A stretch of DNA of 64,000 bases from Hygrocybe punicea (Eukaryota > Basidiomycota > Agaricomycetes > Agaricales > Hygrophoraceae): the NCBI GenBank assembly GCA_963556145.1, contig OY744465.1, forward strand, positions 6,324,001 through 6,388,000, read 5' to 3'. The notes beneath the pieces were generated by a model. It had not been told where the DNA came from, searched no databases, and saw nothing but the letters and a program-made list of their open reading frames with translations. Positions 1-10,557 of this stretch are shown here, piece after piece. Each line of letters opens with the position of its first letter. The first letter of the stretch is position 1. Made by a program: the position numbers and the translations under genes.

Positions 1-46
1 TGCCCTGACATATTGTTGACTTCATCCCACGACAAACCAATTTACA

Positions 47-217
47 ATGGCTGTACTCCTGACACAGCTAATTACTGTAATCATCATTGGCAGCATCGCC
101 ATCACCTTCCTCATCGGTTTTTACCTTGTTATGATCTATCTTTGGCATCGGTACCGAAACCCTTCTGCCATCGATACTTCCGACTTCCACCTCGACAATA
201 TCTCACCACGTAATTGA
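47..217 (+). CDS. 56-aa single-pass membrane ORF inside LTR R1 (copy 1)
   Basis: The ORF starts with ATG at 47 and ends with TGA. It reads MAVLLTQLITVIIIGSIAIT, continues hydrophobic to about residue 33 (ending VMIYLW), then has a basic patch (HRYR) and a polar tail, so one N-terminal membrane span or signal anchor is predicted. The same ORF exists at 22682-22852. Between the two copies 11 codons differ silently and four differ in amino acid (I/V, Y/H, P/T, R/H), two of these in the last three codons. I do not recognise the protein. It lies in the U3 part of the LTR, upstream of the TATA box. It could be an LTR accessory ORF or a captured host segment. Confidence 0.5.
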   Translation: MAVLLTQLITVIIIGSIAITFLIGFYLVMIYLWHRYRNPSAIDTSDFHLDNISPRN

Positions 218-534
218 CAATTGCCATACCTGGATATATGGTTTCCACTTTCGTATTCCGTGCCTACCATTATCCTCCCTGATTATCCGACAACATTCCT
301 CACCTGCACGCATGCCCTGAACAATCCCCGATCACAAGACATTTCACTGTTCTCTCTAATCCGACCATCGCCGAAGCACATTCTTTTGGACTTCGACCAC
401 AGACCATATGACTTCCCAAACAGTGAACCAACCCCTATTGCATATTGTTCACACGACATCGCTTCATTGCAGTACCCGACATCTTATTCCCACAGCTTGT
501 CACTCATGCCATGACTCGAAACCTGGACCCACGT

Positions 535-691
535 TGGAGTGGTACCGAGGTACCACTCCGGGGGCTCACGCAGGACTCGAGGGAAAGGTCGACTGGATGG
601 AAGGATGGACTGACTACTACATCTGGAAGGCTACTAACTAGGTCAAACCGTGGGAACCTGATCACGTGACTGACCAGGCACAACTACTACA
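535..691. repeat. Left terminal repeat of the TRIM-like element
   Basis: It opens with a perfect 11-bp inverted repeat around a 2-bp spacer (GGAGTGGTACC, GA, GGTACCACTCC), followed by a conserved CGGGGGCTCACGCAGGACTC block, a CTACTAACTAGG motif and a CACGTG-centred palindrome near 664. A related solo repeat sits at 31253-31411. Confidence 0.85.
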
Positions 692-780
692 AGTGCCCCT
701 CCTCCTCATGGTGACGTCCTCGTCACCATACCGCTACTAAAAGAAAACAAAAAGCAAAACAAAACTGACCAAGAAAAAAA

Positions 781-1112
781 AACTCTCCAGTCACGACTCC
801 CAGTCCCTCACGATGCCCCGGGCCTTATACGTGAGGCGGGACCATATCGTCCATCGAAGATCGGTGGTGGCAGATGACCAAACTAGACTCTCTCTCAGCT
901 CTCCAAAACTCCTCAGTCACGACTCCCAGTCCTCCATCTCATGGAGCGGGACCATATCGTCCATCGAAAACGGTGGTGGTAGATGACCAAACTGATCCAT
1001 AATCGTAGCGCAGGTTCTTGGTTCTCGTATCGCAGGTTCTCGGTTCTCGTATCGCAAGTTCTCGGTTCTCTCGGTTCTCGTATCACAGGTTCTTGGTTCG
1101 CAGTTCTCGGTC
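781..1112. repeat. Short tandem repeats in the TRIM interior
   Basis: A unit of roughly 110-120 bp containing CAGTCACGACTCCCAGTC and GGGACCATATCGTCCATCGA occurs at about 781-892 and 905-993. A shorter repeat built on GGTTCTCGTATCGCA follows to about 1112. From 1219 to 1345 the DNA is a G/A-rich GAAACAGAGA-type tract. Confidence 0.65.
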
Positions 1113-1499
1113 GGTGCTTGTTTGGTTCTGGTGACTCGTTGGGTAACTCGGTTGGGTAGCATCTGGTATCCAGGTGACAGATCAAGGGCATAGAAAAATA
1201 ATGAAACTGAATTGTGGGGGAAACAGAGACAGAGACAGGGGAAACGAGGGAAAGGAAATTGAGGGAAAGGAAATAGAGAGGAAGGAAACAGAGAGGAAAG
1301 GAACCGAGGACAGGAAACAGAGAAGGAAATAGTGGGGAAAGCTATGTACTTGGGCGCTAGAGCTGGCGCCGGCGTCGAGGGATCTCTTCGCGTGGGCTCT
1401 GGGAAACGGTCGCGAGGGGTCGCGAGGGCCAGGGAACGAGGCTGGGGGTCCTAACGAACGTGCGCGAGTGGGGTGGGGTTGCCGGGGTTGTGGGGTGAC

Positions 1500-2880
1500 G
1501 CGAGACGGCGTTTGGGTTCCGGACGTGGTGGGAACGGCTCGTTCGGGGTGTTGGTGGGACGCAGGGTGCACTGGAGTGGTTAACGGGTCGGCCGCGGGCT
1601 TGACGAGTGGGCATGGGGCCGCGTAAGTCGACGCAATGGGGAGCGTGGTGTTGGTCCACCAAAGATGGCGGTGTGGCTCGTTTGAGACAGCGTGGGGCGG
1701 TCTCGTTTGGGGTAACGGAGCGCAACGGGGGGCTCTGGCGTGTGGAACGTGGGTGCCGGGGGTTGGGTGAACGCGGGTGGAGCTTGGTTACACGAAGAAA
1801 CGGGGTCGAAAGTGATGACGTGGCACGGTGCGTGTTGGGCGTTGGGTGGGTATGAAACGCCAGGAACGGCTTGTTCGGGGTGACGACGGTGAACGGGGGG
1901 CCTCTAGGGAGTCGGACGAGGGTCCGGAGCTCAAACGAATGCCCTTTGAGCTGGGGTACACGAAAGAACGGGGGTCCAACGGGGAAGACGTGGAAGATCC
2001 GTGGTGTGACCAAAAACGGCGTTGGGGGCTCGTTTGGGGCGTTAACGAGACACAGGGTGCTCTGGGGGGTGGGCCGCGAGTTTGGTGAGTTGGTCTGGGG
2101 CCGGTTGTGCTGGCGGAATGGGGCCGCACGATGGTGACGTGGCGCGTGGCTCGGGTGTCCGGAAACGACGGTGGGGGTTCGTTTGGCGCAATGGAGGGGG
2201 ACGGGGGGTCCTGGCCGGTGGAACGAGGGCACGGGAGGTCGAATGGGTCCGTGTGATGCTGGGGTACACGAAAGAACGGGGGTCCAACGGGGGGGCGCGA
2301 CGGATCCGTGGTGTGGCCAAAAAGGTCTGCGACCGTGAATTCGGGGTGGCGTAGGCGAGCGCGGAGCTCCAGTACGTCGAACGAGGGTCCGTGGGGTTGG
2401 ATGAGCGTGGGTTGGGGTGGGCATCCACGGGAGACGGTGTCGCGGAATGCTGATGTGGGAGTTCGCTGGGATGTCCATAGAGCGGCGGGGCTCGTTTGGG
2501 GCGACGAATGGGAACGGGGGGTTCTGGCTAGCGGAACGAGTGTGCGGGGAGTCGAATGGGTCCGTGTAAGGGTGGGGGTGACGAGAAACGGGGGGTCTAA
2601 CAATGGTGACGTGGCAGATCCATGGGGCGACCAAAAGGTGCGGGGCGGTTCGTTTGAGACGACGAGGCGCGACGGGGGGTTCTGGCAGATGAGCCAAGGG
2701 TGCGGGGAGTCGAACGCGTGCATTTTGGGTCCGGGGTGCATGAAAAAAACGGGGTCCGCGCGGCGGCGATGCGATTTTCGTTGGGTTGTCCAAAACTCGC
2801 AGTAGCGGGCCATGTGGGATCCTGATGGGGAACGCGGGGCTCCGGAACGTCGAACGAAGTTGCGGGGGGTCGTGTGGACA
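1500..2880. repeat. Degenerate G-rich tandem repeats (~150/300 bp) in the TRIM interior
   Basis: Motifs such as CTCGTTTGGGGYGACG, GGGGGTCCAACGGGG and GGTGACGTGGC recur about every 150-160 bp (near 1530, 1700, 1873, 2027, 2178, 2490, 2650), with a stronger similarity about every 305-315 bp (near 1972, 2277, 2596). Long proline/arginine-rich open frames on the minus strand here are a by-product of base composition and show no domain. Confidence 0.65.
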
Positions 2881-3007
2881 TAGCTGGGTCTAGGGAAAGT
2901 GAAAATTTGGGGGGTGGTGAGGCCGGAAAAAGTTGTTTCGCGAGAAAAAAGAGGAAGACGCAGAGAAGAAGAGATCCGTGGGTCGAAGGTCACTCTCATC
3001 ACCACGT

Positions 3008-3164
3008 TGGAGTGGTACCGAGGTACCACTCCGGGGGCTCACGCAGGACTCGAGGGAAAGGTCGACTGGATGGAAGGATGGACTGACTACTACATCTGGA
3101 AGGCTACTAACTAGGTCAAACCGTGGGAACCTGATCACGTGACTGACCAGGCACAACTACTACA
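3008..3164. repeat. Right terminal repeat of the TRIM-like element
   Basis: No difference from 535-691 was seen by eye over 157 bp. It is followed by the ACGT target duplicate at 3165-3168. Confidence 0.85.
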
Positions 3165-4002
3165 ACGTTCATTTATCCTTTTCCATCTATGATCTTGATA
3201 CCTCCCACACTCGTTTACAATGATACCCTTTCTTGGACAAATACCGACATCAGGTGGACCACATTGTTCCACACACAGGACAAGACACCGCCCCTCGATA
3301 CGTCATTGACACAGACATCGTCATCTGGTACAGCTTATGCTGTTCACATGTCTGACCTCGACTAGCCCACTGTCCTAGTTGGTTTTTTCCTCTATACATT
3401 CCTTCATTTTCTTTCCTACCAACCTTGCTGCTATATCCACGCTACCTCAAGACACTCTCATCACCAACCCCACACTGGACGATACCCATCTTCGACCCGA
3501 CCGTGCAATGCACTTGCCAAACTGTGCACTTGCCCGTTACAGCAAGTGTAGACCCCGAATTGGCAATTCTGCATGTCATATGATCCAATGACAAATCATC
3601 TGAGTCATCCAAACCTCTCCTATCCTCAATGACACCCGGGCCTCCAGTTGGATCGCGAGAACATCGACATGAGGATGCTGTAGAGGCTCCGGGCCGTCTG
3701 GACCTGAATCCTCTTCGTATCCCACATCATCCCCCATTCCCATTCATGTATCGTCGATTCTGCCCGATTCCGGTCCTCTCCGTCGATTCTGCTCCAGATC
3801 CCCCTCCAGAATTGTTCATACTCAAGATGCAATGTCTCTAACGACCCGGAATCACTATGTCTATAGTTACATATGATATATCTTCGTTTCCTGTTACTTA
3901 GTACATAGCACCATTCCTCCTATACTCTGCTCCACTCTGCCCCTATCAGTTACAGCCTTCGCTTGTAGTACATAGTTACTACAGCACAGGTTCACTCCCA
4001 GT

Positions 4003-4012
4003 AGTATAAAAG
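4003..4012 (+). promoter_or_regulatory. Possible TATA element in LTR R1 copy 1
   Basis: AGTATAAAAG lies upstream of a run of ATCATATCACATCCCATC-type repeats (4029-4110). This segment is deleted from the second R1 copy, so conservation cannot be tested. Confidence 0.3.
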
Positions 4013-4419
4013 ATGTACCCTTATACTACAACCATATCATATTATCCTATCACATCCCATCATATTACACCGTATCATATCACATCCCATCATATATTAC
4101 ATCTTATTATCTCACTTCAGTTCTATTTCTGAGTCCACTATTTGTATCACCCATATTAGTCTTCGTACTCCACTCCCTTCACTTCCCCTCTGATCTGGAA
4201 CCCCAGATTCGGGTTGGATTGACTAGACACCTTAGAAAGACTTTACTCCTCTGATCACTTCTTAGCTGATCACACTTTCCGTAGATTCCTATTCTGGGTC
4301 TACAACAGAACTTGCCGTCACAACGCCTCATGTACGCCTCATGGTGAACACATGGTAGAGTTGGACATGTTGTGGCTTCATGGTTGTATTTCTATTTACC
4401 TCCCCTCAAGACCAGTCAC

Positions 4420-4427
4420 TATATATA
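4420..4427 (+). promoter_or_regulatory. TATA box of LTR R1, copy 1
   Basis: TATATATA followed by CTGTTCTTG is preserved in the second copy at 23773-23780. It sits about 250 bp before the LTR end, a normal U3/R position for plus-strand transcription. Confidence 0.5.
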
Positions 4428-4675
4428 CTGTTCTTGTTGTTGGTTCGGACTTTTTCTTCTTTTCCTTTCTTTACGTTTAGTCTGGTTCTTGGGGCAGACT
4501 CATCTTGTTTTGGGTAACCCCCACGGCTCACAATGACATTAGACCTTGACCCCTCCTTCATAGCAGTGTTGTCTTAGCTGTAAGCAACAATGAAAACTGC
4601 TCTTCTCCCCTCTGGAAGCCGATCCCCTGTTAAGTTGATTGTTGCCGGAGCCCGCTGCAGAAGCGATCCGTAACA

Positions 4676-6480
4676 CAGAAGAGAAAACAGAAAGTTCAAT
4701 AGTACAAGAGTAGACAACTGAGGGATGAGAACCAGACTAATTCTAATGAATCACATACTGACTATAGCCTTTTATACATCAAGGACTCAAGGATGGGCTT
4801 CTTGGTTGCCTGTGGTGTAGAGATTGATATCTCTGTGAACTCTGATCTCTCTTACTTTCCCTTCATCTCCCTTCCTTTCATCTCCCTTCCCCTCACATTC
4901 CCTCCACTCCATTATTCACCATTTTCTCAGTACACTCTTGATAGATACCATATAGGTATATAGTGTTATGTGTACATACATACAAACAAGTTGAGTTTGG
5001 GTTCTAACAGTCTGACCCCATCAACAAGGACTTGCACCCCCTGAATCTGTGCCTACAAAGGCCACATTCACCACAGCGGTAACCATCCATTGTATTGAAT
5101 ATACAAGCTGGACTCCATTCATTTACCTTTACTATATAATCATTCACTCCTAGTCACAGATTCCTTATATGGACATCTCAGTATGGTTTACCACAACATA
5201 CTGAGATGTAAATGATACTCCTTCATCTACTTTCATAATATATACTTACATATTCTCTAGCTTATTCTTTAGATCTTATTCTTTCCTTAGCTGTTTTATC
5301 AGTCAGAACCCTGCCTCCAATACATTGCTATGCATACAGACATTCACACTGGGGTCATGTGGTAATGGGTTGGATGTCATGTTGTTATTGTTCTCTGTTG
5401 ATGTGGTTTCAGTGTTGTTGGGGTCTTTGGGGGTTATCATTTGAACAACCTCCTGTTCTTCAGCCCTGAGCCTTGCTGCATTATGCATGACTCTCATGTT
5501 TTGGTGTACAAGTGTGGCTGTTGCACAGTGATATGACATGATATGATGAATTTGGGGAAAGAATCAGCTTGGTGGATTTATGTCTACTTGTGGACAAAGA
5601 GGTTGTTGCAGCTGCAGGAATTGGTGAAAAGCGGTTGCAGAAATGGTCAGTGTGTTCTACACTAGCTTAAAATGTCACCTAGCAACAAGGTAATCTATGT
5701 CATATGTAGTGCAAATCAAATTGTAAGCTAAATCAGTAGTCCATGGTAAATACTTATTCCATAGCAAATACTTCAGGCTTCAGCATAAGCTTGTGATTCC
5801 GATGCTCACCATTGCTTGCAATGTCCCAGGTTGCTCTACAGCCTTCTATCTTCCTGCACCCCTCCTAGCTCAATGTTGTAAGGGAAGTTGTATACGAGCA
5901 TATCATATTGTCCAATATTTTCCATGATCTAGTTAGGTAACAAAAGTTGGCTTCACAATGAGCAAAAGAGTCAACATATATATACCCTTTTCTCAAAGCC
6001 TCTCAATTGTTGGGATCAGGGTAGTGATGGTCTGGTTCAGGCAAGGAGGGAATTCTGTGAACCTCCCTGTTATAGCTGCATTGTTTTTATTATCATTGTC
6101 TTAAAATGCTACTGCAATCATGTAAAATTCCAACCCATGTAAAGTTGAAGTTCAGCCTAGGAAGAAATGTTGTCTCATTTGGTTATCTTGCTCCAAATAT
6201 TTGCACTGACTGTCCAAACACTTGTCCAGTATCATTCATGTTTACTGTGCTTTTGACACATCTACTAGGCCAGCACCTATGAGACTCCATTCATTCACAG
6301 TGAATGTGGACACAATACAAGTTATTAAGGGGTTGAGCCCTTGGCACAACAGCAATGTGGTATTGATTGAATTGTGCAGAGCAGCAGGAAATAAAGAAAA
6401 TTAATAAATTAGTACTTGTAATTCATCCTTGCATCTCATTACTCTCTGATCACTTGATTGTTGTCTGGAGTCATCCCTAA
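4676..6480. other. AT-rich intergenic DNA, no gene seen
   Basis: Only short open frames without recognisable domains are present, together with a CCCTTCATCTCCCTTCCTTT pyrimidine tract near 4858-4920. There is no convincing exon structure. Confidence 0.4.
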
Positions 6481-6497
6481 GATGTCCCATAACAATG

Positions 6498-6626
6498 AAG
6501 CCATTTGACTCATGTAAATGCTGAGGTGAGCTAGATGCCTTTCATTATTTCTTTCATTTACTTATGACTTTTGTAGTCATTTGTTATGCATTCTAGGACT
6601 CAGCATTTGTGTGAGTCAAATGGCTT
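6498..6626 (+). repeat. Imperfect hairpin (28-nt arms), MITE relic or small-RNA precursor
   Basis: Arms at 6498-6525 and 6599-6626 are reverse complements except at three positions. In a plus-strand RNA all three would be G-U or U-G pairs, so the arms pair fully. Weaker pairing continues inward (CTAGATGC against GCATTCTAG). Each arm contains a TGACTCA core. No clear target-site duplication flanks it. Confidence 0.5.
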
Positions 6627-6948
6627 ATAGCAGGGACCATTCAGACTAGTATCCAGTTTTTTTCAATTTTGTTTTCAAAGATTGAAAGAAAATAATTACA
6701 GACTTTCTTAAAGTGAGTGACTCAGAATACTAAGGAATGGTGTCCCGGGTCTTGATGCCATGCCACGTCGGACTTGACACGGCAGATCCGAAAACTAGCT
6801 GATCACTCTCGGTTTCCATAGTACCCTATGCCTGATTTTTTCCGGACCAAAAGTCCCAAATTCTGAAAAATGCCACATTATTTATCTGGCCAAATTTTCG
6901 TAAGAGTGTCAAGGTCTCATCCATTTCCGGACCAGTTTTGCATCCCAT

Positions 6949-7564
6949 GTGATTTTCTGGCACAACTCTGCCTGTCTTGCTTTCTTTCATGTCAGAAATG
7001 TCGATCTAAGTAGGGAGTGCAATGCTACCAGTTTACATGTTGAAAGTTACCCCAGTCCCTCTAACGAGCTCTCTAACGTTGCTAGCATCTATTGTGAGAT
7101 GGACACAATCCCCATCAGTGACGACGACTTGGCTGCAGACCTATGGCAGAGCTCTGACTGGATCTGTAACAATAAGAAGTACCCCACCAACAACAATCCC
7201 TCTTTCATTCTGGCAGCACGCGCTGAAGTCCTGGAAATACCTATGTCACACACAGGACTCATTCCATATCCAAGACTCTCTGTCACCGAGTTATTAAAAT
7301 TGATTATTCCCAGCCAATCCTCTGCATAGATACGGTTGTTACCTGGATCTCACAGTCTGCAGCTCTGAGTACTGATCAGCGCCGGTGCCTCGAGCTTGAT
7401 GATTCTTTCTCAATTTTCACAAGATACAAGAAATACATACCACAGCTCCTAGCAGCCGTCAAGCATCTTCAAGTCTTGCGTAGAAATCCAAGGTCTAGGA
7501 AGGGGGAATTGACTGAAAAAGAAGCGGACATGGAGGTTCTATCCAGCGACGAACTAGCTTACTA
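6949..7564 (+). pseudogene. Unknown coding fragment, broken or spliced
   Basis: An open frame (6949-7329) with an acidic stretch DTIPISDDDLAADLWQSSDW is followed in a different frame by a coherent tail (about 7329-7564) ending TEKEADMEVLSSDELAY before TAA. A frameshift or unrecognised intron near 7300-7330 would join them. No family was recognised. The fragment is flanked on both sides by non-coding DNA rich in TCCGGACC (6836-6950 and 7588-7710) and ends about 160 bp left of the hAT element. Confidence 0.3.
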
Positions 7565-7728
7565 AGAGTATGTGCCTACGCAGCAATCCGGACTTTTTTG
7601 ATATTTTGGAAGGCCTCCGCCAGAGTCCGGCCCCAAATCTGAAAATTGGTCGCATGCCTGAGTTTATCCGGACCTTTTCGAGCAAATTTGAATATTTTTT
7701 TCCGGACCTAAAGGGGGTCTGCTGCGGA

Positions 7729-10557
7729 TAGTGCAGGGGGCAGAACTCCTCGAGGGTAGATTTGCCGGCAGATATGGCAAAACGGCAATTGCCAAGGGTG
7801 GCGAAACTTGGCGAAACTGGTATTAATAGTATACGAGCGTGTACTATTGGGTATTATCGCAGAACTCGAATATCAGGACATTAGAATGATGAAACACCCC
7901 CGAACGACATCAGCTGGTTGACATCCCACGTCCCCACCTCCGAATTATTCCCAATAACATTAACTTCCAGTTGAACAGCAACAGGTACGAGTCCACGGTC
8001 TACACGCTCCAATTCATCAAAGTCATACATCTCACCTTCAAGAACTTCCTGCCTATCTGAATCAACAACACCCTCCTGCACTGCGGAAGTTTCAAGTTCT
8101 TTGAAGGCCTCGTCGAGTTCTTCTAGTGATATTGTCTCTGGACCTTCTAGGTAGTCATCAGCATGCTCGGCTTCCATGGAAAGAGGTGGAACCCAAGCAA
8201 AATTTGCTTCGAGGTCTTCCGCAAGGTTGGTGTTGATTCCGGGTCCTCTGCGGCTGTGCATATGACCATGATGACGATGAATAGGCTTCCCAGCAGCTCT
8301 AGCCTGCTGATAAAGGTGGTGGGAGTAGTTTGCACGCAACTTTCCAAGTGTTTCGATGGTGTTGACTGTTAGATTGCATCGTTTGATTGACTGAGTACCA
8401 CCTAAGTCGGAAAAGAGCCTTTCGACATCGGCCGAATGAGGAACGATTGAAAACAGAACGACGGCCAGAGTTTTTAGCGGGTGGGATTCTGCGTTGACGG
8501 GAAGAGACTCCCACCAGTCCAGTCCATGAGCTTGACCGCCCACAAAAGGACCCTTGCAGTGGTGGTACTGCTTCAAATCCTCGACTAGTAACTTTGCCTT
8601 TCCCTCACTCCACCTCCATTGCTGCGCCACACCGAGTGCCGTCTTAACCATGAACTCAAATGAGCGACCATTGGCAGCTTGCGAAATTGCCAGTTTTCGA
8701 CATAGGGGATGAAGGAATAGTGCGAGCGAATGAATGTTTGTATTCATAGCATGAAAACGTTGATTGAAGACAGATTTGGCATGCATCCAAAAGCCCACGT
8801 CGTCTTCATCGGGGTCAAGTTGTAGGCGAGTCATAGCTCGGGCGCAACGAATAAGCTCAAGCATACAGTCAGCCAAAGAATTTTCTCGAGCTTCGAGATT
8901 TCCAATGGCATCCACAATCGGCTTGGTGGTCTTGATAAGTTGATTAAGACCTGACCATACAGAAGTGTCACGGAGGATGATATTGATGATATCGGAAGCG
9001 ACAGGGGATAGTCCATTCGTTTTCTTTTGTGCATCTGGTCGGAAACATATAAGTGAAAGCGGATTTCTGTTAATCATTCTTTTAGTCACATTTGTCTTCC
9101 ATGTTCAATGGACGTACCGGTATGATTGGACACTCAATGACTGCAATATCAATGCGTACCAGCGAGACTCACAGTTCTGCTTCATTTTCCGGTGAATGTT
9201 CTGTTTCTTGGCCTCAGAATCAAGCTGACCCCCCCAGTAGTGTGAATTGTTGAAGAAACTTATAATCCGAGTCACTTTTGTTATGACTTTCTTCATCGCT
9301 GGGTAAGCAACAATGTTGCCGATGATTGTGTTCAAACCATGAAGGAAGCATGCAAAAGTCTGTACTTTCCATGAGCCCACCTTTGGTAGAGTCAATTCCA
9401 ATATTCACGTACGAGTACCCAAAAGAATTTGTCTTGAAACTTCCTCCTATACGCCTGCATGACAGTTGGGTTATCGGTTGTGCATGCAATAAAGTTACGG
9501 CCATCTTCCAATTCCATAGACTTCAGTGCCTTCTGTGATGTCTCGAAAATCTTGTCTGCAGAGCCTCGATATCCGGTTACATCTTCAACACTGAGCACAA
9601 CGGGATACTGATTAACTTCGGAGGCAACAGAACCATATAAACTTCTTCGGAGTCTGTCTTCCCAACCGTCAATCAACAATGTCAACCTCTTTCTTGGCTT
9701 TAAGCAGGCAATCTCCTCCATCTGGACTCTTGCTGCTTCGCTATCCATGATTGAGTGAGATATAACATAGCGAGAAGGGGCTTTGTATGATGGGCGGATT
9801 TCATCAGTGAACTCGCGAAAATATGGATTCTCTGCAACCGAGAATGCTAAGTTGGCATGGACAATAAAACTATATAGCATATAAATTAATATCTCATGAA
9901 ATCAACAGAGCTTGAGAGTTTACCGGAAGAGTTTAATATTTGCATGCTGTTGCTGTTTTAGAGTGAGAGGGTGGTCGACAAAACCATCAAGAGTGGATGG
10001 ATTTCCTTTTCGTTTCTTCACAGCAATTACATTATTATTGGTGGGACTGGGAGAGTCCAGAGATATAGCTGTCTCTGCAGAAGTACCCAGTGTGGAAATC
10101 CCGAAGAAGCCATGATCACCAACTTTTCCAGCCAAGAAAATCCGGGCCTCTTTACGTACATCAGCTGGAGCATTTGGACATTTCTTCGGGTCGGTGAGGT
10201 GCTTGACGTGGTTGTTATCTCTTCCCTGAATGCGAGAACCAGATGTGCCATCTGCGCAGTGATTGCATTTGTACCAGTACCGGTGGGATTTATTGTTGAC
10301 CTTTTCAATGACAGTAAAATTGGCTTGAATGATTGGTGCTGCAGGGCGCCCTCCTGCATGTCTGGAAGCCATTTAGCTGAGAAGTGGATACGAGTAGCAG
10401 GGGTACATAGATAGCAGGGGTACATAATTTTCGTCAAGCTCCGCGAAGTACATTAGGAGTTCTGCCAAGTTTTGCCCAACCCCTTGCTGGCACTGCCGGC
10501 AATTGCCAGTTTGGCAAAACCATGTGGCGAAATGGCAGACTTTTGCCAACAACACTA
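7729..10557 (-). mobile_element. Complete hAT DNA transposon with 8-bp TSD
   Basis: The element is bounded by GCTGCGGA at 7721-7728 and 10558-10565, a perfect 8-bp target duplication as expected for hAT. The termini are TAGTG at 7729 and CACTA at 10557; the first 20 bases of the two ends match at 14 positions. Both subterminal regions carry repeated GGCAAAAC and TGGCGAAA motifs. Its 2829 bp contain one four-exon transposase gene and little else. An unmutated TSD and intact reading frame suggest a recent, possibly autonomous copy. Confidence 0.92.
7881..10372 (-). CDS. hAT-family transposase, four exons, apparently intact
   Basis: Proposed exons on the minus strand are 10372-9924, 9869-9419, 9359-9118 and 9078-7881. 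The introns (54, 59 and 39 bp) have GT-AG ends, and the joined length is 2340 nt (779 codons plus stop). The first exon encodes a BED-like zinc finger (YKCNHC, then HVKHLTDPKKC). Exon 2 carries RNase H-fold residues, with an Asp in LLIDGWED and another in CTTDNP. Exon 3 has FACFLHGLNTIIG and SHYWGGQL. Exon 4 has the hAT dimerisation region (WWESLPVNAESHPLKTLAV) and PHSADVERLFSDLG, which contains the candidate catalytic Glu, then an acidic tail. The 39-bp intron is short and its acceptor is the least certain. The protein should bind the TIR/subterminal repeats and excise the element. Confidence 0.85.

Larger units (their letters stand above)
535..3164. mobile_element. TRIM-like element with 157-bp direct terminal repeats
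   Basis: Direct repeats at 535-691 and 3008-3164 appear identical, start with TG and end with CA. They are flanked by ACGT at 531-534 and 3165-3168. The empty site survives in the second R1 copy (about 23164-23172, reading through CCCACGTTCATT), so both element and 4-bp target duplication are directly visible. The 2.3-kb interior has no gag, protease, reverse transcriptase or integrase, so the element is non-autonomous. I found no clear tRNA-complementary primer site after 691 and only a weak purine tract before 3008, so retrotransposition is inferred from the termini and TSD. Identical repeats imply a young insertion. Confidence 0.85.
1..4675 (+). mobile_element. Long LTR (family R1), copy 1, 5' end outside window
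   Basis: This stretch aligns with the solo LTR at 22364-24027 after the nested element at 535-3168 is removed. Matching blocks are about 27-534 with 22656-23168, 3169-3677 with 23169-23680, and 4325-4675 with 23680-24027; the middle (3678-4324) is missing from the other copy. It ends in GATCCGTAACA, the same terminus as the other copy, where GTAACA mirrors the TGTTAC start. A TATATATA at 4420-4427 lies about 250 bp before the end, which suggests U3-R-U5 read on the plus strand. Whether this is a 5' LTR, 3' LTR or solo LTR cannot be told, because the left end is cut off and no clear primer-binding site follows 4675. Confidence 0.75.

Noticed and set aside
535..691. Self-cleaving (hammerhead-type) ribozyme in the terminal repeats, as in retrozymes
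   Set aside because: The 4-bp TSD and short direct repeats recall retrozymes, but neither strand has the CUGAUGA...GAAAC core.
1357..2793. 478-codon minus-strand ORF (and overlapping 413-codon ORF) as a protein gene
   Set aside because: Pro/Arg/Ser-rich translation of the complement of a G-rich tandem repeat; several frames are open at once and no domain is visible.
3678..4324. A separate insertion in R1 copy 1, absent from copy 2
   Set aside because: No TSD or terminal repeat at the edges, and coding-like sequence runs across the left edge. A deletion in copy 2 is more likely.
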